A DNA stretch of 41,834 nucleotides from NCBI RefSeq assembly GCF_016908645.1, contig NZ_JAFBEH010000019.1, forward strand, positions 1-41,834. The letters run 5' to 3'. Shown in pieces: positions 1 through 8,043 of the stretch. The DNA comes from Streptococcus loxodontisalivarius (lineage in GTDB: Bacteria > Bacillota > Bacilli > Lactobacillales > Streptococcaceae). Within the stretch, counting starts at the first letter, position 1; each line of letters begins with the position of its first letter. A program made the translations under genes and the position numbers. A model generated the notes under the pieces. That model was not told the DNA's origin. It worked only from the letters and a program-made list of their open reading frames with translations, and did no database searches.

Positions 1-37
1 GACTTAACAAGACACCTCTACTTTAGCATAAAGAAAA

Positions 38-78
38 AGTAGTGAGTACTCTCTCCCGTCGGAGATTTCCTCACTACT
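38..78 (-). terminator. Rho-independent terminator ending the membrane-protein island
   Basis: A 9-bp stem (38-46 with 70-78, AGTAGTGAG/CTCACTACT) encloses a second short stem (TCTCC/GGAGA, 52-56 with 61-65). Read on the minus strand it is followed by a T-rich tract (positions 31-37). It lies directly after the stop of the 83-733 gene, so it probably ends the transcript of the whole minus-strand island. Confidence 0.75.
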
Positions 79-82
79 AATC

Positions 83-733
83 TTAGTATGTTTTTGTATG
101 TTTTATACCCATTTTCTTTCTCTGATATTTTTCAACGATATTTAAAAATCGAATTGGATTATTTTGAAATATAATGATGTAAGCTAGTGCAGGAACAATT
201 CCTAGTAAGCTAAGCATAATTATTTCACTTTTGATTGCTTTACCAATCATTGTTTTTTGGATAATAAAAATTAATGCTACAGTCGTGAATGAAGAAAATA
301 TAAGTACTATCTGTAATAGCAGCATAGCTATCTTTTTAGAAAAAGTAACTCGTTTATCTGAAAAATTGTTCCAAAAGAGATTGCTATAAGCTGCTTGTCT
401 AAATTGATCTTTTGTTCCTGGAACCGCATATTTTACATTTTGATACAGAGCTCTTTCTAATAAGGAAACTATTACAATAAATTCAATAATCCAAGCAAAT
501 ATCAACAAATAACAAGTTAGTTGACTATACTTACCAATGATAAAATTGACTCCAACTCCAGTTCCTAAAGCTATTAATATACAAATCAGTAATGGAATAT
601 ATCTATTATGAGCCTGAGATTTTTCTGTATCTAAAAACCGACATTTTGGAGATATTAATATAAGGTTGTCTTTGGTATCAAAATACACTGCACTATTATC
701 AACCTCTCCAATATATATTTTTTTCCTCAACAT
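83..733 (-). CDS. Small membrane protein, DUF443-like layout (putative immunity protein)
   Basis: The 216-residue product has a soluble N-terminal part of about 44 residues with beta-hairpin character (IYIGEVDNSAVYFD), then four hydrophobic segments at about 45-67, 72-91, 135-158 and 170-191, and a basic C-terminal tail. A short soluble N-terminus followed by four or more helices is the layout of DUF443 proteins, some of which protect staphylococci from the membrane-depolarising T7SS toxin TspA. The sequence similarity is only by eye and weak. It is the last gene before the terminator at 38-78. The ATG start has only a weak upstream purine run. Function unproven; it could be any small membrane protein. 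Confidence 0.6.
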   Translation of the reverse strand: MLRKKIYIGEVDNSAVYFDTKDNLILISPKCRFLDTEKSQAHNRYIPLLICILIALGTGVGVNFIIGKYSQLTCYLLIFAWIIEFIVIVSLLERALYQNVKYAVPGTKDQFRQAAYSNLFWNNFSDKRVTFSKKIAMLLLQIVLIFSSFTTVALIFIIQKTMIGKAIKSEIIMLSLLGIVPALAYIIIFQNNPIRFLNIVEKYQRKKMGIKHTKTY

Positions 734-823
734 TATTTCTTTTTACTAGTTTTCCTTATTTTCTTTCAAATTTGAATCTCAGTCCGAGTTGCTTGAATGT
801 AGACTTCACGATCAAAAAGTATT

Positions 824-1450
824 CTAGTTACTTTCCTTATAATACTTCAAGAACTCTTCAATCGAACTAACCGTGTGAGTTTCTCCATCTATTGAGTAGT
901 CAGGTAAAATGGGTAGTTCTTGTAGTTCGTCAGTTAAGTCCACATTATTCCAATACTTTGAACTGATATATGAAACAAAATTATCAGAAATTCTATAATC
1001 GGATGAAAGATTTTCCATTGCCTGAACTCCTATATCAAATTCTTTCAATTCTTCTAAACTCATATCTTCAAAATGTAGCTGACTATTCTTTCCTAACAGA
1101 TAGTTTTTTATGGATTGACTAATATCCACTGCCTCTATTGCATTCTCAAAATCTTCTACACTAAATTCACCATTAATGTCACTTGAGTTAATATAACCCG
1201 TTACTCCTTGTGTGTCTAGCTCATACTCTCTTAATAAAACCCTATAATCATCAGCAGCATAATATTGAACAGCTATCTCAACAGGGTCATATTGACGTGA
1301 ATAACCTAAGTACACTGACTTGATTTTTGCAACCTGCTGAATCTGAGCCTCTTTGACCTCTTCTTGTTTCTTTACGTAATTTATAACACTAAAGCACGCA
1401 ATGATAATTACGCTAATCACTAGTACAATTATTATCTTTCTTTTTTTCAT
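824..1450 (-). CDS. Membrane-anchored extracytoplasmic protein of unknown family
   Basis: The 208-residue product begins with a basic stretch and one hydrophobic helix (about residues 5-25, IIIVLVISVIIIACFSV), then a charged soluble domain expected outside the cell. There is no clear lipobox or signal-peptidase site, so it is probably an N-terminally anchored protein. The C-terminus (DGETHTVSSIEEFLKYYK) resembles in layout the ends of the proteins at 35671-36630 and 36645-37652. TipC-type immunity proteins of streptococcal T7SS toxins share this design (one N-terminal helix, about 200 residues outside); that assignment is a guess from architecture. The ATG has a strong GAGGAG ribosome binding site seven bases upstream. 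Confidence 0.6.
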   Translation of the reverse strand: MKKRKIIIVLVISVIIIACFSVINYVKKQEEVKEAQIQQVAKIKSVYLGYSRQYDPVEIAVQYYAADDYRVLLREYELDTQGVTGYINSSDINGEFSVEDFENAIEAVDISQSIKNYLLGKNSQLHFEDMSLEELKEFDIGVQAMENLSSDYRISDNFVSYISSKYWNNVDLTDELQELPILPDYSIDGETHTVSSIEEFLKYYKESN

Positions 1451-1524
1451 AATTCACTCCTCAGAGTTATGCTATTCATGCCACTTGGAAATTGACTTGT
1501 AGACCTTTTTCTATGAAAAATTAA

Positions 1525-2358
1525 CTAGGCTTCATACCTTTTAAATTTTTTCCCATACCATTCTTCTTCTGTCTTTCCTTCAAAGTTTCGATAATCCTCA
1601 GAATATTTGAATTTGTAAAAAAGTAGCAACAAATAAGGCAATAAACAATAAACTATTGCTAAAATACTAAATAAATTGACAATCTCTAACATCCCAACCA
1701 TATAGATTAATCCCATAATGTCCACCTGAGGATTAGAAATCTCAGGGAATAAGCGTTTTACAAAAATCCAAATTAAGATAAAGATAAAGAAATATTTTAT
1801 AAGCTTCATTAAACTCGCTTCAAACTTACTTGGTGTCGACTTATCATTAAATAGATTTTGCAATAATGCTTTGTATTTATTGCTAATTGTCAAAAAAATA
1901 ACTAATAAATTAAGTAAATTCAAGCAGATAAAAGTGAGGATTCCCGCTTCATTAGCAAAGAACATTGCAAAAAATAGATTTATAAAGAGTAACATCCCAA
2001 AAATATAAAGTGTCACAGTAAGAATGGAAAACTCTACTTCTAAAGCTGTGTATCTTTTAAATAATGACCAAATCACAATCACAATCCAAATGATAGCGCA
2101 ACTATAAAATAACCATTGAGGAAGTAAGTTAATATGGAGGGGATTGACAGCCATTTTTCCTCCTTCTCCCATACTCACTTTATTGGTTAAAAATGCTAAA
2201 CCATATAAAAATAAAATTCCCATGATTGAAAAAAATAATTTTACAAAACGATTTTTATAAGCTTTTCTAGGCGATAAATCATCAACCATGTATTTTATAA
2301 ACGTATCATCTAACAAATTCAAACTTTCCTCAAAGTTTGCTTGAAATAGTCGCTTCAT
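1525..2358 (-). CDS. Six-TM membrane protein, 275-residue paralogue family, copy 1
   Basis: The 277-residue product has about six hydrophobic segments. It starts with KRLFQANFEESLNLLDD and ends with YSEDYRNFEGKTEEEWYGKK. The neighbour at 2426-3250 shares both ends almost exactly, at DNA level too (about 1550-1618 against 2442-2510), while the membrane core between them has diverged strongly. I do not recognise the family. Two ATG codons are adjacent; the second (2358) is chosen because it lies five bases after AGGAGG. The position among putative immunity genes suggests a membrane-protection or accessory role, which is inference only. Confidence 0.65.
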   Translation of the reverse strand: MKRLFQANFEESLNLLDDTFIKYMVDDLSPRKAYKNRFVKLFFSIMGILFLYGLAFLTNKVSMGEGGKMAVNPLHINLLPQWLFYSCAIIWIVIVIWSLFKRYTALEVEFSILTVTLYIFGMLLFINLFFAMFFANEAGILTFICLNLLNLLVIFLTISNKYKALLQNLFNDKSTPSKFEASLMKLIKYFFIFILIWIFVKRLFPEISNPQVDIMGLIYMVGMLEIVNLFSILAIVYCLLPYLLLLFYKFKYSEDYRNFEGKTEEEWYGKKFKRYEA

Positions 2359-2425
2359 CATGTCCTCCTGAGTTCTGGATAGTTTGTAAAGATTAGTGTG
2401 CTATTCTGAAGTTGACTTTGTTAAA

Positions 2426-3250
2426 TTAAAAAACACTCTTCTTCCCATACCATTCTTCTTTTGTCTTTCCTTCAAAGTTTCGATAATCCTCAGAATATTT
2501 GAATTTGTAATATGCTAATAAAAAGTAGGGTAGCATTAAATAAAATTGAACAAAAACTACTAGACAGTTAAAGAATCCCCACATTCCGATAATAAATATC
2601 AATTCAATTAAATTCCCATTTTGACCATGTATAAAGGAAAAAATAGAATTCAAGATAATAACAAATGGCATGAGGATAGTAAGTATTTTTGTCAATATCT
2701 TCAATTTCTTATCAAAATTTGATTCGCTATCATTAGTTGAGTAAAGTACTTTCAAAAATCTTTCTTTACTTCTACGATAAGCTATTATAGTCACTAATAT
2801 AATAAAACAAGTAAAAATTACTAATAAAATCGGACCCAATAATTTTCCAAATAAAAAAGTAAAAAATAAATTTACTGTAAGTATTAAACATATTAAATAG
2901 TTATTAGTAGTAATCGAACCAAATTCTATTTGAAGAATCCTGATCCGCTTGAATTTTGTCCATACCCAAATTATGATGATGATGCTAATACTCAGGTAGA
3001 AAAGCCACATTGGTAAAATATTAATAGCCAAGGGTTGAACAGACATCTCATTAGTTCCATTGGTAAAAGTTGAATTCGTTAAATAATACATTACAAATAT
3101 TAATAGAACACCAATAATAAATAGGATATACGACAAAATAGTCTTGAAGGGTGTCATTGTTCCTGCTTTATCCTTCTGAATATACTGTAAAAATTCATCA
3201 TCTAACAAATTCAAACTTTCTTCAAAGTCTGCTTGAAATAGTCGTTTCAT
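2426..3250 (-). CDS. Six-TM membrane protein, 275-residue paralogue family, copy 2
   Basis: The 274-residue product starts MKRLFQADFEESLNLLDDEF, has about six hydrophobic segments and ends YSEDYRNFEGKTKEEWYGKK. Start and end match the downstream gene at 1525-2358 closely, while the middle does not, so the pair looks mosaic. The ATG at 3250 is preferred over an upstream one at 3283 because it follows a GAGAGAGGG purine run and aligns with the start of the paralogue. Family and function unknown. Confidence 0.65.
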   Translation of the reverse strand: MKRLFQADFEESLNLLDDEFLQYIQKDKAGTMTPFKTILSYILFIIGVLLIFVMYYLTNSTFTNGTNEMSVQPLAINILPMWLFYLSISIIIIIWVWTKFKRIRILQIEFGSITTNNYLICLILTVNLFFTFLFGKLLGPILLVIFTCFIILVTIIAYRRSKERFLKVLYSTNDSESNFDKKLKILTKILTILMPFVIILNSIFSFIHGQNGNLIELIFIIGMWGFFNCLVVFVQFYLMLPYFLLAYYKFKYSEDYRNFEGKTKEEWYGKKSVF

Positions 3251-3308
3251 CCCTCTCTCCCCATTTCCTATTTGTAGTAACATGACCTTATATAATTATC
3301 TTTTTTCC

Positions 3309-3420
3309 CTATTCACTTGTCTGCGTGTTCTTCCAAGCAATATAATCCGAGTAACTCTTAATAGAAACACTACTGTCGCCCGTCAAAGTTGTGCTATCCG
3401 TACTACTTGGAAATTGCCTT
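3309..3420 (-). pseudogene. C-terminal remnant of a membrane-anchored extracytoplasmic protein
   Basis: Read on the minus strand this gap encodes RQFPSSTDSTTLTGDSSVS directly followed by IKSYSDYIAWKNTQTSE and a stop, with no usable start. The IKSYSDYxxW part matches the C-terminus of the 36645-37652 protein (TTTGEKTQIKSYSDYENW). A weaker, shorter relative of the same DNA lies at about 1466-1503 (shared CTTGGAAATTG core), just upstream of the 824-1450 gene. It is best read as the tail of a lost gene of the family found intact 33 kb away. Confidence 0.55.
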
Positions 3421-3453
3421 GTATGCCTTGTTTTCTTTGATTTGCAAAAGATT

Positions 3454-4168
3454 TTACCTTTTCTTATCAGTTTTTTCAATGATTTCAAATTGATTGGCTG
3501 ACTCCTCTGGTCTCACATATAATCCCATAAAGATAAACCACCAAAAAAGACATCCAGCAAGTGCAAATAACCTTAATTCTACAAAGATGGAAAGAATAAA
3601 TATAGGACTTAGTACCCAAAAAACCATAAAATAATAAGTCAATTTTTTCATTTTACCAGTACTGCCTTCCATTTGGTGCTATACGATAAGGTGTTAGAGG
3701 TCTTATCTTGCCAACATAGACTAAATTGAAACCTTTCTGAGACAAGAATCTTTTCATATGAAAAAATCTCAGGAAAGCTGTTAATGCTAAAAATAATGCA
3801 ATAACTATCGCTACTATGCTGATATTACGAAGCGCAGTAAAGAAATCAACTGGAATATTTCCTTTTCCAAAAATAAATGAATTCATTCCTAGACTTCTAA
3901 TTATCGGTCCACTCACTACTGCTATTAGTATGGCTAGTTTGCGCGCTCCCTTACTTTGTTTCTGATACTGCTTATCTAAAATGCGACATTCACTCAGTGA
4001 TAAATCGGTCTGATATATGCTCCTGTGAAAACGGGAAGATAGTGACAGATTTCGAAACATTAAATACTCACTACCATCTTCTGCAACAATCAAATTCCAA
4101 CCTCTAACCCTTGATTTTTGATTCAAGGTCAAATTGTAAATATCACCAAAAACTTCTCGCTTTGCCAT
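3454..4168 (-). pseudogene. DUF443-like membrane protein gene split by a frameshift
   Basis: The first part (4168-3653, 171 codons) encodes a soluble N-terminus (GDIYNLT, RGWNLI) and two TM segments and stops at TAA just after RIAPNGRQYW. The second part (3672-3454) overlaps it by 20 bases in the next frame and carries the last two TM segments and an FEIIEK tail. Joined, they align end to end with the intact neighbour 4188-4895 (GNLYNLT...RGWYLF...TPHGKR...INPED...FEIL). Removing one T from the TAA restores a single frame (W-K-M-K-K). This looks like a recent single-base insertion or a sequencing error. The 5' part has a good start (AAGGAAAT upstream). Confidence 0.65.
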
Positions 4169-4187
4169 TTATATTTCCTTATTCTAC

Positions 4188-4895
4188 TTATGTTAAAATT
4201 TCAAAGGTTTTGATTCTGTCTTCAGGATTAATGGTTTGACCCAGAAAACATAACCCCCAAACTGCTAATAAAACTATCAAAGACATCAGTCTATATTCCA
4301 CGAATATTGCAGGTACTATTACTAGAGCAAGTAGTATGAAACTCGTCAAATAAAAAGGGAAAACTCCCAAAAATGATGCTCTTTTCCCATGAGGAGTATA
4401 GGCTAATTTTCCAGTCATCTTGATTAATCCAATTGATTTAAGCTCTGCATTTTTCTGATTTAAGAGACTTAACAATCGTCTTTTTCTATAATAAGAAATG
4501 CTAACTAGAAATACGAATACAAGAAGTAACAATAAAAGGATATTTCGGCTAGCTATCAAAGGATTAACTGGGAGGTTGCTGTCACCAAGAAAAAAAGTAA
4601 ATGGAATAAGGTCACGAATAAAACTTCCAAAAATAATAGCAATAAAAATTCCGAAACTTAAGGATCCATTCTTTCGAATGGCTTCCTCATACATTTTGTC
4701 TGTATAGCTTAATGATGATAATGAAGCCTGCACTTGAAAACACTGACATGCCTTTCTAGGCAAAAAGGTCCAGTTGTTTTTAAAAACATATTCCTGCCCA
4801 TCTTCCGATACAAACAGATACCATCCCCTCAAAATACGCTGACCATCTCGAGTTAAATTATACAAATTTCCAGTCATTTTATCTTTCTTATTCAC
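4188..4895 (-). CDS. DUF443-like membrane protein (putative T7SS immunity protein)
   Basis: The 235-residue product has a soluble N-terminal region of about 70 residues (GNLYNLTRDGQRILRGWYLF), a central pair of helices (about 76-95 and 105-135), a soluble link with TPHGKR, and two more helices before the tail NPEDRIKTFEIL. The order of a short beta-rich N-terminus followed by helices with a GxxIR-type loop (FGSFIRDLIPF) resembles DUF443 proteins. TsaI, a DUF443 protein, protects Staphylococcus aureus from the T7SS toxin TspA. Homology here is judged by eye. The start is GTG at 4895, four bases after AGAGGAGG; it aligns with the start of the paralogue at 4168. Confidence 0.6.
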   Translation of the reverse strand: MNKKDKMTGNLYNLTRDGQRILRGWYLFVSEDGQEYVFKNNWTFLPRKACQCFQVQASLSSLSYTDKMYEEAIRKNGSLSFGIFIAIIFGSFIRDLIPFTFFLGDSNLPVNPLIASRNILLLLLLVFVFLVSISYYRKRRLLSLLNQKNAELKSIGLIKMTGKLAYTPHGKRASFLGVFPFYLTSFILLALVIVPAIFVEYRLMSLIVLLAVWGLCFLGQTINPEDRIKTFEILT

Positions 4896-4913
4896 AAAAC
4901 CTCCTCTAAGAAA

Positions 4914-5021
4914 CTATTTCTTTTTATCAAAAAACTCAAAGGGTATCAAACCTTCATTTGGCTTAATATAAATACCTTGAAAAGTGATAAGCCACCACAG
5001 CAATCCGTCATAAATAGCTCA
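4914..5021 (-). pseudogene. C-terminal remnant of a third DUF443-like gene
   Basis: The minus strand reads AIYDGLLWWLITFQGIYIKP followed by NEGLIPFEFFDKKK and a stop. It matches the tail of the split gene at 3454-4168 (AGCLFWWFIFMGLYVRPEE, then FEIIEKTDKK). No start codon and no N-terminal half are present, so only the last helix and tail survive. Confidence 0.6.
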
Positions 5022-5046
5022 TCAAAGTATCACATTTATCGGATGT

Positions 5047-5502
5047 CTATCTAACGCCAACCATAATATCTGTATAGACTGTTTCATCATTAACGGTAAG
5101 CTGATAAAATGCTGGCGTGACTTCTTTAAAGCGATTCTTTCTGATATATTTAGCTAAGTTTCCAACTCCGGTATTTATTTCTCTTTCTGTGACACCCGTA
5201 ACACGTGTAGCTACCAAATTAAGAACTTGAAAATAGGAATGGTATAAAAATTCTTCAGGTAAGTTTCCTTGATTCTCTTCATCAACTGGTAGAAAACACT
5301 CAATTATAATGGTACCGTCGGCTCTCAAATCTGAATTTATAGAATAAAATAACTGACCTGACTGTGTATAGTTCAATGAGTTAAGCTGAGTTAAAAATTC
5401 AACTAAAATGTTATCAATATCCTGTAAGCTTGCAACATAGTATTTTGAAATGACTCTCTCTAAATGTATCTGTTGATTTTCAGAAATTGTTGACTCAAAC
5501 AT
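5047..5502 (-). CDS. DUF5085-like protein, B member of cassette 1
   Basis: The 151-residue soluble protein has the alternating pattern of the GyrI/SOUL-like fold: a helix with SLQDIDNILVEFLTQL, then SGQLFYSINSDLR, the strand IIIECFLPVDE, and at the end TPAFYQLTVNDETVYTDIMVGV. DUF5085 proteins have this size and layout and are, to my knowledge, found in T7SS gene neighbourhoods. The paralogue 7597-8043 shares GQLFYSINSDLR and the terminal TDIxxGVR. The ATG at 5502 is chosen because AAGGAGAG lies nine bases upstream; it starts four bases after the stop of 5507-5944, so the two genes are probably translationally linked. Confidence 0.65.
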   Translation of the reverse strand: MFESTISENQQIHLERVISKYYVASLQDIDNILVEFLTQLNSLNYTQSGQLFYSINSDLRADGTIIIECFLPVDEENQGNLPEEFLYHSYFQVLNLVATRVTGVTEREINTGVGNLAKYIRKNRFKEVTPAFYQLTVNDETVYTDIMVGVR

Positions 5503-5506
5503 GACT

Positions 5507-5944
5507 TTACTCTCCTTCAAACGGAAGCATAATATCTACAAAATAGTCCTTATAAACAGGAAACATAACCAGATAAATTTTATCACCTTTTTGTTTTAAA
5601 CCATCTTCCTCTAAGGCTTCTGATAAATGATTAAGAGAATCTCGGAAATTTTCATCAAATGGTACCCTATTAGCATAGATATTGTTCAAAACTAAATGTT
5701 TGACGTAAGTAAAATCTTCATTAGCATCTACTTGGGCATTTACTGGAACATAAAACTTATAATCATACGTTCCTTGTTGACCAAATGTAGATAAATTAGT
5801 TTCAATTACTGTTGGTCCATTTTTATACAAACCATCTTCAAAAACCTGTCGCTCGATTGACAGTAATGTTTTAAAAAACTCTTTTGTATCTATTCGAGTT
5901 TCTGCACACGCTAAGTTATGAAATTCAACATTAATTGCCTTCAT
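5507..5944 (-). CDS. DUF5085-like protein, A member of cassette 1
   Basis: The 145-residue soluble protein carries ERQVFEDGLYKNGPTVIE, a strand FYVPVNAQV and a C-terminal VYKDYFVDIMLPFEG. The paralogue 8040-8480 has the matching EDGLYKNGPTIVELPL and VYLPVNSQV. The layout (helix, G-x-Y-x-x-G-P loop, PVN strand, terminal strand) suggests a DUF5085/GyrI-like fold. Its start overlaps the end of the membrane gene 5931-6641 by 14 bases, and GAGGAAG inside that gene serves as ribosome binding site. The tight coupling suggests that membrane protein, A and B form one functional unit; the function is not known. Confidence 0.65.
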   Translation of the reverse strand: MKAINVEFHNLACAETRIDTKEFFKTLLSIERQVFEDGLYKNGPTVIETNLSTFGQQGTYDYKFYVPVNAQVDANEDFTYVKHLVLNNIYANRVPFDENFRDSLNHLSEALEEDGLKQKGDKIYLVMFPVYKDYFVDIMLPFEGE

Positions 5945-6641
5945 TTTCTTCCTCTTTTTCTTTATTTTCTTTTAATAAACTGATGACTTCGTCATAACGT
6001 TTTATATCATTTTTACTTGACCCTCCCAGGTCTTTCCGTAAAGCACCAATATACCCCTGATAAAGCAATTCCCAATAAGAAACAATTAGCACAACGACTC
6101 CGTACACATAAAGGTCTCCATTTATATATCTATCTAAGAATGCTAATATAAAAACTAGAGCATACATAAACCCATCAAGAAAATAGAGTCTATTCAAAAC
6201 AGTCTTTCTACTCTTTCCCATACTGATTCTAGTGATTACTAATCTATACCCTGTATTAATGAGATAAAATGTCGGCATAATCATCCATACTATATATATT
6301 TTTGATTTATCTATTAGGAATTGAATAACGAACTCCAAAAATTCTACTTGAGAAACGAACAATATTACAAGTGCAAAAAGTTTTGTAAAAGTATTTTTCA
6401 TTCCATTTCTAAACCAAAGCCATACAATAAGCGTAATGAGAATAGTGACAATCATTACTATAATAAAGAAGTCGAAGAAATCATCTTTAAATGGACCAAC
6501 TAGCAATTTACCAATTAAAGCAAAAACTAGCAACATTACTTCAACAAACATTGGAATAAAATAATGCCTATCACTTATTACAATTATAGGTGGTGAAACA
6601 TAGTCACCTAAAGCTTTAAATGCTTCCTTTATTTTTTTCAA
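5931..6641 (-). CDS. Six-TM membrane protein heading DUF5085 cassette 1
   Basis: The 236-residue product has about six hydrophobic segments (near 31-50, 54-78, 85-110, 115-138, 155-172 and 176-195) and a charged C-terminal tail (KRYDEVISLLKENKEKEEE). The start codon is TTG at 6641, with AAAGGA nine bases upstream; the next ATG would be about 30 residues in and would remove part of the first segment. It occupies the same place relative to a DUF5085 pair as 8482-9213 and ends with a similar RYD...LK tail, so it may be a distant member of that family. Family not recognised. Confidence 0.6.
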   Translation of the reverse strand: MKKIKEAFKALGDYVSPPIIVISDRHYFIPMFVEVMLLVFALIGKLLVGPFKDDFFDFFIIVMIVTILITLIVWLWFRNGMKNTFTKLFALVILFVSQVEFLEFVIQFLIDKSKIYIVWMIMPTFYLINTGYRLVITRISMGKSRKTVLNRLYFLDGFMYALVFILAFLDRYINGDLYVYGVVVLIVSYWELLYQGYIGALRKDLGGSSKNDIKRYDEVISLLKENKEKEEENEGN

Positions 6642-6704
6642 ATTTATCTATCCTTTCACGAAATCAGTCCACAAATTTTTAAGTAGATAACAATTCAGAA
6701 AACG

Positions 6705-6743
6705 CTAACATCCAATATTGGAATTTCTAAAAGTTACTTCTAT
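6705..6743 (-). pseudogene. N-terminal remnant of a DUF443-like gene (10968-11627 type)
   Basis: The minus strand reads IEVTFRNSNIGC then TAG. The intact gene at 10968-11627 begins MELTFRNSNIGCYQIV. Here the ATG has become ATA and codon 12 is a stop. The rest of the gene is missing. Confidence 0.6.
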
Positions 6744-6757
6744 TACTCAATTCTCAT

Positions 6758-7438
6758 TTACTTATACTGTTCCTTCAACTCTGGATGTTTGATAAGATCA
6801 ATGATACAAAACAGCGCTCCAACAGTGCCTCCTGGCATCAAGCCTGCACCTAAAATAGCACCGATGATTCCTGCGATATTTTCAGATAAGGCAGAGCTAG
6901 TATGCCGACCTAGAATTGTGGCGCAAGCAATAATCCCTAGACTAAGCGGATATGATAGCGCTTTGCCCTTATTCAGTTTCAAAACAACCATCTTTTGATG
7001 ATAAACTGTAAATGAAATAAGACTAATGATAAATAATCCTACTACTGGAGTTACATAAGTCCAAACTCTATTTGGGGTAAAATCATTTGTACTAACAACT
7101 CCATCAGATAAGTAAAGCCACATCCCACTGAATGTCATCCACAAAGTAGAAACCATTGTACACAATAAAACGAGAAAATAAGTCAATATTTGATATTTCT
7201 TCATGATCCCTTTAAAAAATGAGACAACTAAACTTAATATAGTAATGATTAAGGCAACTAGAAATGGAAAACTAATAATAAAGTCTGCTTGACTTCTTAA
7301 AACAATGTACATAACCAGTACGAAAAAAATATTTAACCAAGCTAGTAGGCTTAAATGTTCTGGATGGATTCCATATTTTATAGATGGATAAAGTTTGTCT
7401 GGGTCGATAGTTAATTCTTTTTTATGTTTTTTTGTCAT
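6758..7438 (-). CDS. Six-TM membrane protein, 226-residue family, copy 1
   Basis: The 226-residue product has a conserved cytosolic N-terminus (KELTIDPDKLYPSIKYGIHP), about six hydrophobic segments with a glycine-rich last helix (GAGLMPGG) and the tail DLIKHPELKEQYK. It is about 75-80 percent identical by eye to 10155-10835. I do not recognise the family. No Shine-Dalgarno sequence precedes the ATG. Instead a small upstream frame (ending SYDKKT) reads through the start and stops about 14 bases inside this gene, which suggests coupling to upstream translation. The same arrangement occurs in the second copy. Confidence 0.65.
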   Translation of the reverse strand: MTKKHKKELTIDPDKLYPSIKYGIHPEHLSLLAWLNIFFVLVMYIVLRSQADFIISFPFLVALIITILSLVVSFFKGIMKKYQILTYFLVLLCTMVSTLWMTFSGMWLYLSDGVVSTNDFTPNRVWTYVTPVVGLFIISLISFTVYHQKMVVLKLNKGKALSYPLSLGIIACATILGRHTSSALSENIAGIIGAILGAGLMPGGTVGALFCIIDLIKHPELKEQYK

Positions 7439-7480
7439 ATGATAATTTTAAATTTATGCCTTTGTATTCGGGATGTTTCT

Positions 7481-7560
7481 TAGGTGGCATTGTCCAATGT
7501 ATATAAGTATTTTGGCAAAGTAACTATTCCGTTGATTACTAAGAGCGGTTCTTCTGACCC
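7481..7560 (-). pseudogene. C-terminal remnant of a DUF443-like gene (10968-11627 type)
   Basis: About 80 bases match 11026-11104 inside the intact gene. The minus strand reads EPLLVINGIVTLPKYLYT, against GALLVINGIITLPLYLYTWT in the intact protein. Flanking sequence is missing on both sides. It sits upstream of 6758-7438, just as the intact gene sits upstream of 10155-10835, so this module has lost its DUF443-like gene by deletion. Confidence 0.65.
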
Positions 7561-7596
7561 ATTTATCGAAAACTTGATGAGGTCAGATTGTATTCT

Positions 7597-8043
7597 TTAT
7601 CCCCTAACACCTATGTAAATATCTGTAAAAGTCAAATCGTCTTCAGTTACATACACCTTATAAAAAGTTGGAGTTTTTATTGTTAAGTCTTGTTCAATAA
7701 TTTCACTTATTAATTCTTCTATAGCTTTAGAAAATTCATACTCACTGTCACCTTTAGCTCTGATACACAAAAGATCTGTTAATTGAAAATAAGTTCTAAA
7801 TGTAAATCTATCATCTAAGAAACTAGTATCCTCTTCGACCGAGATAAATAGTTCGACAATCATATTTGTCTTTTGCCTTAAATCACTATTGATAGAATAA
7901 AATAATTGACCTGCAAATGTATGTCCAGAGTTAGTAATCTCCTCGATAAAATCTACTATCGCTTCGTTCAAATTATCCAAATCAACTTGATAGAGACATG
8001 ATATAACATTTTTTTCATGAATTTCTTGGTTATAACCAATCAT
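7597..8043 (-). CDS. DUF5085-like protein, B member of cassette 2
   Basis: The 148-residue soluble protein shows GQLFYSINSDLRQKTNMIVE, a following strand LFISVEED, and the end TPTFYKVYVTEDDLTFTDIY, then IGVRG. It is the counterpart of 5047-5502. The start overlaps the stop of 8040-8480 by four bases (ATGA), a classic translational-coupling arrangement. The GyrI-like/DUF5085 assignment is by pattern only; a role in T7SS export or immunity is inferred from context. Confidence 0.65.
   Translation of the reverse strand: MIGYNQEIHEKNVISCLYQVDLDNLNEAIVDFIEEITNSGHTFAGQLFYSINSDLRQKTNMIVELFISVEEDTSFLDDRFTFRTYFQLTDLLCIRAKGDSEYEFSKAIEELISEIIEQDLTIKTPTFYKVYVTEDDLTFTDIYIGVRG

Noticed and set aside
3653..3672. 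Programmed frameshift in the split DUF443-like gene
   Set aside because: No slippery run or stimulating structure is seen before TGGTAA, and the 3' part has no need for fusion if it is simply decayed.
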